Positions 1-7,174 of a DNA stretch of 9,393 nucleotides are shown piece after piece. A program made the position numbers and the translations under genes. Origin of the DNA: an uncultured Chitinophagaceae bacterium (GTDB lineage Bacteria > Bacteroidota > Bacteroidia > Chitinophagales > Chitinophagaceae); contig CAMPGG010000122.1 of the NCBI GenBank assembly GCA_946885335.1, positions 1 through 9,393 on the forward strand, given 5' to 3'. Every line of letters starts with the position of its first letter. Position 1 is the stretch's first letter. The notes below the pieces were generated by a model that saw nothing but the letters and a program-made list of their open reading frames with translations, was not told the DNA's origin and ran no database searches.

Positions 1-44
1 CTTTTAAAATAATAAAATAAACGATTCATAATTTTTGAATTCAT
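1..44 (-). CDS. Possible 5' end of a further operon gene, cut by the window edge
   Basis: On the minus strand an ATG at 44, with a second in-frame ATG at 29, opens a reading frame that stays open for the 14 codons left before the window edge. It would begin MNSKIMNRLFYYFK, a short basic and then aromatic/hydrophobic stretch that could be the start of an export signal. It lies 69 bases downstream of the stop of the GH99-like gene, on the same strand, so it could be the next gene of the operon. A TAAAGGAG sequence (minus strand, 70-63) lies 18 bases before the ATG, too far to act as a normal ribosome site. Fourteen codons are too few to name a family, and the frame could be chance in AT-rich DNA. 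Confidence 0.25.
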   Translation of the reverse strand, partial: MNSKIMNRLFYYFK

Positions 45-113
45 TCGGTTATTTTATACCAACTCCTTTAAAAAATAATAAAAACAAAAAATGGTTTTAT
101 ACTTCATGGTTTT
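45..113. other. Short AT-rich intergenic stretch after the GH99-like gene
   Basis: This gap is very AT-rich. It holds a direct repeat ATGGTTTT at 91-98 and 106-113. On the minus strand a T-rich run follows the stop codon of the GH99-like gene, but the only stem available (AAAAC with GTTTT around an 8-base loop) is too weak to call a terminator. I see no strong promoter. The gap is compatible with transcription continuing into a downstream minus-strand gene. Confidence 0.4.
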
Positions 114-1907
114 CTATTTACTTTCAAGACGATATTCATAACTCAATCTGCCTAAAGGCATAGCACTCCCTGATAAATATGTATCCATTATATCTTCAGG
201 ATGCACAATTCCATCAGTTACTTTAAAATAGATATTCTTTGTACCGTTAAAGGCTGCGAGTTGTTTACGGGAAATCTTTACCTGTAAAATATTTTTATCA
301 ATTACAAATGCTGCTTTACCAATTCCAGTGATGTTATAATTTTCATCCAGTTTATTTACCGTAAACTTTTTAGCATTTTGTTTTTGTTCTATCATGAATT
401 CGTAACCATTCCATCCTTTCAGTGCAGGCTCATTTCGTCCTATATAAATAGTGATCCCTTTGGCAGCCGGACCTGTTTGTTTAAATTCTTTTTCTGCCCT
501 TATATAAAAATATATGTAGGCATCATCGTGTGATACTTTAATTTCCTGCAAATTATTTACAGGTGCAGGACGCTGGTAGATTAAATTTTTTGTTGCACCA
601 GGGCTGTTTCGTGGATAAGCCTTTGCTCCTATATTTTTATAACTGCTTTGTACTGCATCCCACTGTGACGGACTTTTATTGATTTCAATAGATCTTTTAC
701 CAGCCGCAGCAGTTGCTGCCTGCAACCCCTTATACTTGCGGATATTCATGATCATCTGGAGATAAAAAGCATCTTCAAATCCACCTTTCATGGGTTCTAT
801 ATCCCGGGAGTATTCTTTACTGGCCGCATCACATAACATGTATTCATCACCGTAAGGTTGTTTATAAGCTATCCATTCATTCCAGCCTCCAATAAATACA
901 GTATCCGGGTCTGTTTGAATTGCATGATCCCATTGCTTTTGAAAGAAGGTTCCTTTATCAACATCCGCTTCAATGTTCTTTTGTTTTTCCGGATCCCAAC
1001 CTCTCCCCCAATTGATCCAACCAGATGTTATAGATCTCGACATAGGAACTTGCGGGTGACTGGCTACTGTTACGCTCATCGTATTACCATGTAAGGGTTG
1101 TGGATATTTCCATTCTATCCAGGGAAAACCATTTTGAGAAATTGGATCACCCGGCCATTGAGGCTTTTTAAAATAGAAAAAATTTAATATTTCCTGCGAA
1201 AAAGGAACAGGCCTGTAACTGCTATCGCTTCTGGAAAGAGCTTCTGCAATATCATCCTCTGGCTCGGTGTAGGCAATGATCATGGGCTTGCCATTCACTT
1301 TATACCATGCATTCTGGTAAAGACCCGGCTTATAAAGATCATTGTACAGGACCTGTGTTGTCTCAATAGATTTTGAATGTGTGTAAAAAACAATCTTGGG
1401 TGCATTCCATCCCTGCTGCTGAAATTCTTCAATGATGCGAAGCACTTTTTCATAAACAGATCTATACGTAACCCGGTTGGTAAGGTCAAACACAATAAAA
1501 TCAATACCGGCCGTTGTCAGCATTTTGATTTGTCGCCGGATAACCCATTCATCTGCGGAATTGTAATAACCCCATAAAGGCTCGCCCCAAAAATGTGCCT
1601 GACCGGTTGGACTAATTGCTGTATCTAACGATTTAAAATCATACAATAATTTCAACCCATTTGGCATTGCTGCAATTTTGGTAGCATCATAAATTCCGGA
1701 TGCAAAGGGTTGACCGATCCAGGGCCAGTAAAATATACCGACCTGTTTTTTTGCTTTATATCCGCTGATTGTATGGAATGTTCTGCCAAATTGATCGACA
1801 CCAACCATATCCAGGGAACCAGGAAGTAAAAGATTGTTTTCTTTTTTCTGAGCCTGAACATTTGTTATCATACCACCAAACAGTAGCAGTAAAATCAGCT
1901 TTTTCAT
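114..1907 (-). CDS. Secreted GH99/GH71-like putative glycoside hydrolase with C-terminal beta-sandwich-like domain
   Basis: 597 residues from the ATG at 1907. That start places a clear signal peptide at once: MKK, a leucine-rich core, then a likely signal peptidase I site after NVQAQ (residues 16-20). An upstream in-frame GTG/ATG (1970/1967) would overlap the GH78 gene and bury the signal, so I rejected it. Residues about 50-395 resemble the GH99/GH71/WbsX-like TIM-barrel group: a GIFYWPW strand (57-63), AGIDFIVFD (133-141), a NGKPMIIAY strand (205-213) and GGWNEW at 340-345. The last contains E344, in a NEW motif that in GH99-type proteins carries a catalytic-site glutamate. Residues about 405-595 form a second, beta-rich domain (DDAYIYFYIRAE, 461-472) like the CBM9/DOMON-type domains on secreted hydrolases. 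The start is 4 bases after the GH78 stop, so the two are almost certainly co-transcribed and perhaps translationally coupled. The protein is probably periplasmic, as no lipobox is visible. Hydrolase activity is inferred from the fold; the substrate is unknown, perhaps a linkage in the same rhamnose-containing glycan. Confidence 0.75.
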   Translation of the reverse strand: MKKLILLLLFGGMITNVQAQKKENNLLLPGSLDMVGVDQFGRTFHTISGYKAKKQVGIFYWPWIGQPFASGIYDATKIAAMPNGLKLLYDFKSLDTAISPTGQAHFWGEPLWGYYNSADEWVIRRQIKMLTTAGIDFIVFDLTNRVTYRSVYEKVLRIIEEFQQQGWNAPKIVFYTHSKSIETTQVLYNDLYKPGLYQNAWYKVNGKPMIIAYTEPEDDIAEALSRSDSSYRPVPFSQEILNFFYFKKPQWPGDPISQNGFPWIEWKYPQPLHGNTMSVTVASHPQVPMSRSITSGWINWGRGWDPEKQKNIEADVDKGTFFQKQWDHAIQTDPDTVFIGGWNEWIAYKQPYGDEYMLCDAASKEYSRDIEPMKGGFEDAFYLQMIMNIRKYKGLQAATAAAGKRSIEINKSPSQWDAVQSSYKNIGAKAYPRNSPGATKNLIYQRPAPVNNLQEIKVSHDDAYIYFYIRAEKEFKQTGPAAKGITIYIGRNEPALKGWNGYEFMIEQKQNAKKFTVNKLDENYNITGIGKAAFVIDKNILQVKISRKQLAAFNGTKNIYFKVTDGIVHPEDIMDTYLSGSAMPLGRLSYEYRLESK

Positions 1908-1911
1908 ACTA

Positions 1912-4626
1912 TTACCATTTAGATCTGAATGAATAATCTCCCGAACCAATTTCAAATACAGCCGCATCACCTTCCATGCGCAGGAAGTTGAAGTGCTTAT
2001 TACCAGCCACTCTTTTGTTTTTTTCTGTAATTGATTTTAACTGCTTTGTTGGAATGTAAACGATGGCCACAGAGTTGGCAGGAACTGTTATATTCAATTC
2101 AAGAAAACCATTTTGCTTTTTCCAGGCTGATTTTATGGTTCCTTTCACTGATTTATATTCCCCTTGGGCAAACTGAAGATCTTTAACAATGTAGGGGCGT
2201 ATTATAAATTTTTCAAAACCCGGATAATTGATGTCAGGAATAATTCCCAACAGGTATTTATACATCCACGAGCCTACTGAACCCATCATGGGGTGATTAT
2301 GCGAGTTCATGGAACCTCCTGTTTCATATTCCCAACGTTCCCACAATGTAGTGGCTCCTTTTGAAAGCATGTAACCCCAACTCGGATAGGTAACCTGCGT
2401 TGCAATTTTATATGCAGTTTCTACCTCTCCATTTTCAGTTAATGTTTCTAATAAATATTTAGTACAAAGATTTCCTGTAGTTAAATGATAACCTCTCTCC
2501 TTTACATCGCGTACCAGATTAGCAATTACTCTTGGCAATCTTTCTTTGCCTGGTGCCCCCAGGAAAATAGCAAATGAATTACAGGATTGATTATTTGTAC
2601 CGTAACCGCCTTTCGCCTCATCCCAAAACTTATTATTAAATGCGTCCATGGTACGGGCTGCAAGTGTGTTGTACTGATTTGCATCATCCGTTTTACCTAA
2701 CACCGTTGCAAGTTGTGCCAACACTTGTGCATGGTAATACAAATAACCTGTTGACATTAACGCACCTGGTGTAGTTGCATTGATAGCACCATAGCTATGA
2801 CCTTTTGCGCCAAACTCTGCTGGTGGTGACCAATCGCCATAATAGCTGTATTCTAAAATGCCATCTTTAGTACGGGTAGTCAAATAATCTACCCATGCTT
2901 TCATTTTAGAATAGTTATTGCGAATTATTTCCGTGTTGCCATAGTACTCATAACTTTTTAATGCCAGTAACAAAAAACTTACAGATACCGGGTCGGCAGG
3001 ATCTCCCCCTACTTTGTAAGGAGCCGTATCTGTTATTTCACCGTTTTCACCTTGTGTATCACCAATGTCGCGAATGTATTTGGCATATAAGCGGTGTAAA
3101 TTGAAGTTATACATCGCTTGCTCTATCCGCACGGTTAAATCGTTCAACCATCCCATTCTTTCATCCCGTTGCGGGCAATCGGTAGGTATACTATGCAAGT
3201 TTGATGCTTCTGTACGCTTTACCATTTGGCTGATCCTGTTTAACAGATCATTACTGCTATTAAATTCACCCGCCGGCTCTACATCAGATCTTACTTTTTT
3301 TACTACAAAATCATTAACTGTTGGTTTACCCGGCCATCCTTCAATTTGCATATATCTAAAGCCATGATAGGTAAAACGGGGCTCCCATTTTTCAACACCT
3401 TCTCCTTTTAATATATAAACATCGGTAGCGGCAGCGGTGCGTAGATTTTCCTGGTTCACCGTTCCATTATCATATGTTACTTCTGCAAAACGCATGGTAA
3501 CACGTGTTCCTCTTTCACCTTTAACCTGTATAGCTACCCATCCTGCCATATTTTGTCCAGCATCCATTACGTATATACCTGGCGAAACTTCCTTAACCGA
3601 TACAGGTGTAAAACTTTCAACTACTCTGATAGGTTCCAGTTGCTGAGCCGCCATTTTCCCACCCGGACTTTCTACCACCGGTGCAACACCCCAAATTTGG
3701 TTGGGTAAGCCTTTTATAATTGTATCAGAAGGTAAATTCCATTCTGGTTTTTCTAAACGTGCATCATAGAATTCTCCATCTAATATACCCGATGTAACTA
3801 CTGGACCTAATGTAACATTTCGTACACCTGAAGAATTAATCAAATCATAAGATCCATCTGTAAAATAAATTTCTACTTGCATCCTTAGTTTTGGCATGCC
3901 ATACCAACCCGCTGCAACAGCCACTACCAATACATTTTCTTTGTTTAAAAAACTTTTAATATCGTAGGTGCTGTAATAAATAGTTTTACTGTAATCACTG
4001 GTAGCCGGATCCAATACATGGTTGCCTACTTTTTTCCCGTTTATTTCTAACTCACTGTAACCAATACCTGCTACATAAGCTCTTGCATGAGATACTTCTT
4101 TTTGAAATGAAAAAACTCTTCTGAAGTAATGTACTTTGCCAATCCATCCGGAAGGGAAGCCAACCCATTCACCACTCCAGTCTGATTCTTTCATCAGGCC
4201 CATTTCAAAATGAGCTGTTTGTTCTGATACAGCTTCCTTATTATCTGTTGTCCATATTTTTACTTTCCAGAAATATCTTTTCCGGCTTTGCAGTGGTAAG
4301 CCTTTATATAATATGCCTGATGATCTTCCGGATACTACTTTACCACTGTTCCATACATTTCCATTAAGTTTTTCCAATTGTTCCGGAGAATCTGCTACCA
4401 GCACCTGGTAAGCCGATTGCCTGAAGTTTCTGTTGCTGGATTGATACTCCCAACTGAATTGCGGTGTTGTTGCATCAATACCTATGGGGTTAACGGCATT
4501 ATCACAACGAAGTTGGATCAGCTCAAAAGTTTGCTGTGTTTTTCCATCGATACTAAACCAGGGAAGCAAAAGTGTAAGGAGAAGTAAAAGCAGGGATGCT
4601 TTCCTTCCATGAATTTTTATATTCAT
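1912..4626 (-). CDS. Secreted alpha-L-rhamnosidase, glycoside hydrolase family 78
   Basis: 904 residues from the ATG at 4626; a TTG seven codons upstream (4647) is possible but less natural. The N-terminus is a signal peptide (basic NIKIHGRK, then a long leucine core). No lipobox cysteine is visible, so it is probably periplasmic. Domain order follows multidomain bacterial rhamnosidases: an Fn3-like domain (about 35-140), the rhamnosidase N-terminal beta domain (about 170-335), a small beta domain (about 340-445), the (alpha/alpha)6 catalytic barrel (about 450-795) and a C-terminal beta-sandwich (about 800-870). Catalytic hallmarks are present. DCPQRDERMGW (483-493) carries E489, the expected general acid, and TLWERW (760-765) carries E763, the expected general base of this inverting family. 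YGDWSPP and SHNHPMMGSVGSW are also typical. It should release terminal alpha-linked L-rhamnose from a glycan, feeding the isomerase and aldolase encoded just upstream. It sits 32 bases after the isomerase stop and 4 bases before the GH99-like start. The family call is very secure; the natural substrate is not known. Confidence 0.96.
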   Translation of the reverse strand: MNIKIHGRKASLLLLLLTLLLPWFSIDGKTQQTFELIQLRCDNAVNPIGIDATTPQFSWEYQSSNRNFRQSAYQVLVADSPEQLEKLNGNVWNSGKVVSGRSSGILYKGLPLQSRKRYFWKVKIWTTDNKEAVSEQTAHFEMGLMKESDWSGEWVGFPSGWIGKVHYFRRVFSFQKEVSHARAYVAGIGYSELEINGKKVGNHVLDPATSDYSKTIYYSTYDIKSFLNKENVLVVAVAAGWYGMPKLRMQVEIYFTDGSYDLINSSGVRNVTLGPVVTSGILDGEFYDARLEKPEWNLPSDTIIKGLPNQIWGVAPVVESPGGKMAAQQLEPIRVVESFTPVSVKEVSPGIYVMDAGQNMAGWVAIQVKGERGTRVTMRFAEVTYDNGTVNQENLRTAAATDVYILKGEGVEKWEPRFTYHGFRYMQIEGWPGKPTVNDFVVKKVRSDVEPAGEFNSSNDLLNRISQMVKRTEASNLHSIPTDCPQRDERMGWLNDLTVRIEQAMYNFNLHRLYAKYIRDIGDTQGENGEITDTAPYKVGGDPADPVSVSFLLLALKSYEYYGNTEIIRNNYSKMKAWVDYLTTRTKDGILEYSYYGDWSPPAEFGAKGHSYGAINATTPGALMSTGYLYYHAQVLAQLATVLGKTDDANQYNTLAARTMDAFNNKFWDEAKGGYGTNNQSCNSFAIFLGAPGKERLPRVIANLVRDVKERGYHLTTGNLCTKYLLETLTENGEVETAYKIATQVTYPSWGYMLSKGATTLWERWEYETGGSMNSHNHPMMGSVGSWMYKYLLGIIPDINYPGFEKFIIRPYIVKDLQFAQGEYKSVKGTIKSAWKKQNGFLELNITVPANSVAIVYIPTKQLKSITEKNKRVAGNKHFNFLRMEGDAAVFEIGSGDYSFRSKW

Positions 4627-4658
4627 CAAAGCAATTTTATATGGCAAATAAATATGCG

Positions 4659-5630
4659 TTATGCAATCAGTTTCCTTAAAAACCTGGAGGTTTTGACCGC
4701 GTCATTCTCTTTAATTAGTAATTCAATTTCTGTATAATAGGTATCAACGATTTGTTCATATTTTTTTACCCACATGATACTTTCTGAAATGGCATCAACA
4801 GCATCTTCCCGGTATGGATACTGGTCCATGGATAACCAACCTGTATATCCTGTTTTCTTTAACCAGAATAACAATTCCACATAACAAGTAAAATGCACAC
4901 TACTTACAATCATATCATCATCCCAGCTACCATGATTATCATTGAAATGCATATGATACAATAGATTGCCGGCTCTTTTAGCAAGTACAACAGCTTCTGC
5001 TACATTTTCGCCTGCATAAAAGCTATGTCCGGTATCAATAGTTATTCCTACATTATTACAACCCGTTTCTTTAGCGGCCAATATGGTATCGGCCATTCTT
5101 GCATGGTAAGAGAAATTACGAGGTTCCTTTGGCTTGTATTCTAATGCATATTTTATGGCAGGGAATTCAGTTGCCAGTGTCCTGGTATTTTCGGTTAACC
5201 AATCACGTTCCTGGTCATAATCCGTCGCTAACAAATAATCGTAACCATCTTGTCCCAGCCAAAGGTTTACAATCTCACAATTCATTTGCATCGCTATTTC
5301 ACTCATCTGCCGCAGGTAGTCCAGTGCCCGTTGACGAACAGTCGCATCAATACTGGTGATACTGCCTTTTCCAAACTCAGGGATGGTAAACGTATCGGGA
5401 ATAATGCTTGCGCAGGCTATACCGGCATCATCCAGGCGCTTCTTCATCTCCTTTACATTATCGGGTCGAATATCCCAGGTGCCTACGAGCTCGATACCTT
5501 CGATATTCGGAACTCTTTCAATAGCTGCTTTCAGCATCTCTTCTGTCGAAGGATTGTTTTTGTAACCAGGGCAAAACCTATCGCGTGTATTTCCCAGGTT
5601 TCCCAAGATGATGGCATATTTATTTCTCAT
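4659..5630 (-). CDS. TIM-barrel metal-dependent sugar isomerase, probably L-rhamnose isomerase
   Basis: A cytoplasmic protein of 323 residues from the ATG at 5630. It belongs to the xylose-isomerase-like/AP-endonuclease-2 TIM-barrel superfamily and resembles the Pseudomonas stutzeri type of L-rhamnose isomerase rather than E. coli RhaA. Expected metal ligands are visible in order: LEYKP (E164), TIDTGH (D199, with H202), HMHFND (H228) and SMDQYPYRED (D269). The 35-residue spacing from E164 to D199, and the D-x-x-H arrangement, match what I recall of the P. stutzeri enzyme. GSWDDD (233-238) fits the acidic loop that follows the HFND motif there. The proposed reaction is L-rhamnose to L-rhamnulose, inferred from its place between a class II aldolase and an alpha-L-rhamnosidase. 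A related 6-deoxyhexose or pentose is possible. Three starts are possible. GTG 5687 overlaps the aldolase by 13 bases. ATG 5645 adds five residues. ATG 5630 was chosen because it puts the first beta strand (KYAIILGNLG) right after the start and has GAAAG a few bases upstream. Confidence 0.83.
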   Translation of the reverse strand: MRNKYAIILGNLGNTRDRFCPGYKNNPSTEEMLKAAIERVPNIEGIELVGTWDIRPDNVKEMKKRLDDAGIACASIIPDTFTIPEFGKGSITSIDATVRQRALDYLRQMSEIAMQMNCEIVNLWLGQDGYDYLLATDYDQERDWLTENTRTLATEFPAIKYALEYKPKEPRNFSYHARMADTILAAKETGCNNVGITIDTGHSFYAGENVAEAVVLAKRAGNLLYHMHFNDNHGSWDDDMIVSSVHFTCYVELLFWLKKTGYTGWLSMDQYPYREDAVDAISESIMWVKKYEQIVDTYYTEIELLIKENDAVKTSRFLRKLIA

Positions 5631-5674
5631 AGTTATATCTTTCATATAGCTGACCGGATCCACTGAGTCTATTT

Positions 5675-6997
5675 TTACATAGTCCACTCATAATTTTTCC
5701 ACTTACTCATTACTTTACCAAGCTCTTCAACCTGCCCATCACTGATTGGTATCATTTTCCCAAGCGTGGTTGACAATACCAGAGATTTAGCACTAAATTC
5801 AGCCACTTCCAGGTAATCAAAAGCCTGTAGCAGTTTATTACCGGCTACGATCACACATTCGTTTTTTACTATTACCACAGGGTTTTCAGCTGAGATAATC
5901 GAAGGAATTTTATGAACTCCGGCAAACTGTTCACCAAATTCAACCATTTGAACATTCTGAAGGTAGATCCATGTTTCAGGAATGGTTCTCACATTGAACT
6001 CCGCACCCGTGATAGCAAAAGACGTAAGATAAGGGGATTGGGTAATGATGATCGCATTAACGTCCTTATGTTTTTCATAAATTTCCTGATGCAAATACGC
6101 AGATTTACATGGATATTTTCCTTTTTCTCTTTGACCTTTTTTGACCTGAACAATATCATCAAGTTTCAAATCCCAGTTAGAGCATTTGTCGGGTGTAATA
6201 AGAAAATCATCGTCACGCCATCTTGCTGACACGGTGCCGAAAGCGCCCAGCATTAAACCCTGTTCACATGCACGTTTAACAATCTTACATATCTCAGATC
6301 TTTTTTCTCTTTCCGCTGAAGGGTAAGAAACATTATCCACTTCAGGTAATACGGACAATGTTTGAACTCCGTAAGCAGTTATATTCTCGTTAGATAAATA
6401 AGCGGGTTTGCCAATCATATTTCCATATAAAATTGACCTTGCAGTCATTTCCATTGATTCAAACTTATGGTATGCATTGGATATATTAGCACCACCAATC
6501 ACTGTTCCGTGGTTTTCCATAATAACGGCGGAAATTCCTTGTCTGAATTGGCTGGCAATATTCTCACCCAATTCCGCACTCCCTGGCAAGGCGTAAGGCG
6601 CATAACCAATCTCCCCGCATAGCAGTCTTAATTGCGGTAAGATATTTGTATTTGGGGTTTTTCTAACAATGCTAAATGCTACCAATGCCGGAGGATGTGC
6701 ATGCACTATTGCTTTTATATCCAATCTTGCTTTGTATATGGCCAGGTGAAAAGGATATTCTGATGAAGGTTTGTGATCACCTATAATGGATCCATCCGCT
6801 TTCATACAAACAATATCTGATGGTTTTAGCAAGCCTTTATCAACACCAGTTGGTGTGATCCAAATGTCGCCGTTGTCATCCATGATTGATAAGTTACCAC
6901 CAGAAGTTGTAGTCAATACTCTTTTATAAATGCGCTGCATTACCAGAGTAATCTGCTCCCTGGGATGCATGGAATTTGTATTAAGCGAAATATCCAT
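5675..6997 (-). CDS. Tandem class II aldolase/adducin protein, probable rhamnulose- or fuculose-phosphate aldolase with a degenerate second domain
   Basis: 440 residues from the ATG at 6997; an upstream TTG (7030) and a later ATG (6970) are alternatives. No signal peptide, so cytoplasmic. Residues about 15-200 form a complete class II aldolase domain: TSGGNLS (31-37), phosphate-binding SS with catalytic-type E80 in SSEYPFH, zinc ligands H99 and H101 in HAHPP, and H163 in ENHG. The E80-to-H99 spacing of 19 matches E. coli FucA (E73, H92). Residues about 230-410 form a second domain of the same fold, clear from GAFGTVSARW, FLITPDKCS, KSAYLHQEIY and VIVKNECVIVAG. There the glutamate is A300, the HxH pair is T319/S321, and the last histidine is E380, so it should not bind the metal. 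Usual family members have one domain of about 210-270 residues. It is first in the operon, just before the isomerase. Likely reaction: L-rhamnulose-1-phosphate to DHAP and L-lactaldehyde. Substrate choice is inferred from context, and the kinase is not in the window. Confidence 0.82.
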   Translation of the reverse strand: MDISLNTNSMHPREQITLVMQRIYKRVLTTTSGGNLSIMDDNGDIWITPTGVDKGLLKPSDIVCMKADGSIIGDHKPSSEYPFHLAIYKARLDIKAIVHAHPPALVAFSIVRKTPNTNILPQLRLLCGEIGYAPYALPGSAELGENIASQFRQGISAVIMENHGTVIGGANISNAYHKFESMEMTARSILYGNMIGKPAYLSNENITAYGVQTLSVLPEVDNVSYPSAEREKRSEICKIVKRACEQGLMLGAFGTVSARWRDDDFLITPDKCSNWDLKLDDIVQVKKGQREKGKYPCKSAYLHQEIYEKHKDVNAIIITQSPYLTSFAITGAEFNVRTIPETWIYLQNVQMVEFGEQFAGVHKIPSIISAENPVVIVKNECVIVAGNKLLQAFDYLEVAEFSAKSLVLSTTLGKMIPISDGQVEELGKVMSKWKNYEWTM

Positions 6998-7031
6998 AAA
7001 ATAAAACTGAATGTTATGCCATCCAATCAAA

Positions 7032-7039
7032 CAAACATA
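7032..7039 (-). promoter_or_regulatory. Candidate Bacteroidetes-type -7 element for the aldolase-led operon
   Basis: The minus strand reads TATGTTTG here, an exact match to the TAnnTTTG -7 consensus of Bacteroidota. It would give a transcription start near 7026 and an untranslated leader of about 29 bases before the aldolase ATG at 6997. No good TTG/TTTG -33 element is present at the expected distance, which lowers confidence. The position, in a divergent gap just upstream of the first operon gene, supports it. Confidence 0.45.
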
Positions 7040-7069
7040 AACTTCAATATTAGCATTCCTATCCTGTTT

Positions 7070-7079
7070 TGACCTGACC
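7070..7079. promoter_or_regulatory. Tandem TGACC repeat upstream of the operon promoter, possible operator
   Basis: Two head-to-tail copies of TGACC (GGTCA GGTCA on the minus strand) sit about 30 bases upstream of the candidate -7 element of the aldolase operon. It is one of the few G+C-containing clusters in an otherwise A/T-only divergent gap. A regulator binding here would lie close to the polymerase. The repeat is visible; the regulatory role is inference. Confidence 0.25.
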
Positions 7080-7095
7080 CATTAAAATATTTTTT

Positions 7096-7124
7096 TGACT
7101 AAAAATTAGTACTCTTTTTATAAA
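7096..7124 (+). promoter_or_regulatory. Candidate promoter for the GntR-type regulator, with an embedded palindrome
   Basis: The plus strand has TTGACT (7096-7101), exactly 17 bases, then TATAAA (7119-7124), close to a general sigma-70 promoter. It predicts a start near 7131 and a leader of about 44 bases before the regulator ATG at 7175. Bacteroidota mostly use a different promoter pattern (-33 TTG, -7 TAnnTTTG), so the match may be chance in AT-rich DNA. An alternative, weaker -7-like sequence TACTTTAA lies at 7133-7140. The palindrome ACTAA-AAA-TTAGT (7098-7110) overlaps the -35 hexamer and the spacer, where an autorepressor could bind. Confidence 0.35.
7098..7110. promoter_or_regulatory. 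Palindrome ACTAA-N3-TTAGT in the divergent gap, candidate operator
   Basis: A perfect inverted repeat with 5-base arms and a 3-base spacer lies between the divergent aldolase and regulator genes. Its right half is part of AAATTAGTA (7103-7111), which recurs exactly at 7162-7170, just before the regulator start codon. GntR-family regulators bind short inverted repeats, and the neighbouring GntR gene is the obvious candidate binder. A/T-only palindromes arise easily by chance, so this is tentative. Confidence 0.3.
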
Positions 7125-7174
7125 AATTAATCTACTTTAAACGCCTGGTTAAGACCTTATTAAATTAGTAGGAC

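Noticed and set aside
63..70. Shine-Dalgarno-like TAAAGGAG on the minus strand
   Set aside because: It is 18 bases from the nearest plausible ATG (44), too far for normal initiation, and Bacteroidota rarely depend on such sites.
91..113. ATGGTTTT direct repeat as a possible mobile-element or recombination mark
   Set aside because: It is only 8 bases in AT-rich DNA, without inverted repeats, a transposase gene or any target-site signature nearby, so it is most likely chance.
1905..1970. Upstream GTG/ATG start for the GH99-like gene, overlapping the GH78 gene
   Set aside because: It would place 21 charged residues before a complete signal peptide. The ATG at 1907, 4 bases after the GH78 stop, is the natural start.
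3065..3367. 100-codon plus-strand open frame opposite the GH78 catalytic region
   Set aside because: It is antisense to the conserved rhamnosidase barrel, including the DCPQRDER motif, and has no family resemblance, so it is a shadow frame.
4624..4647. TTG start seven codons upstream for the GH78 gene
   Set aside because: The ATG at 4626 gives a standard signal peptide with a basic N-region. The TTG version adds seven residues with no benefit.
5250..5666. 138-codon plus-strand open frame opposite the isomerase gene
   Set aside because: It lies wholly antisense to a well-supported enzyme, its translation shows no recognisable domain and an irregular composition, and it has no neighbouring gene context. 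It is a shadow of the coding strand opposite.
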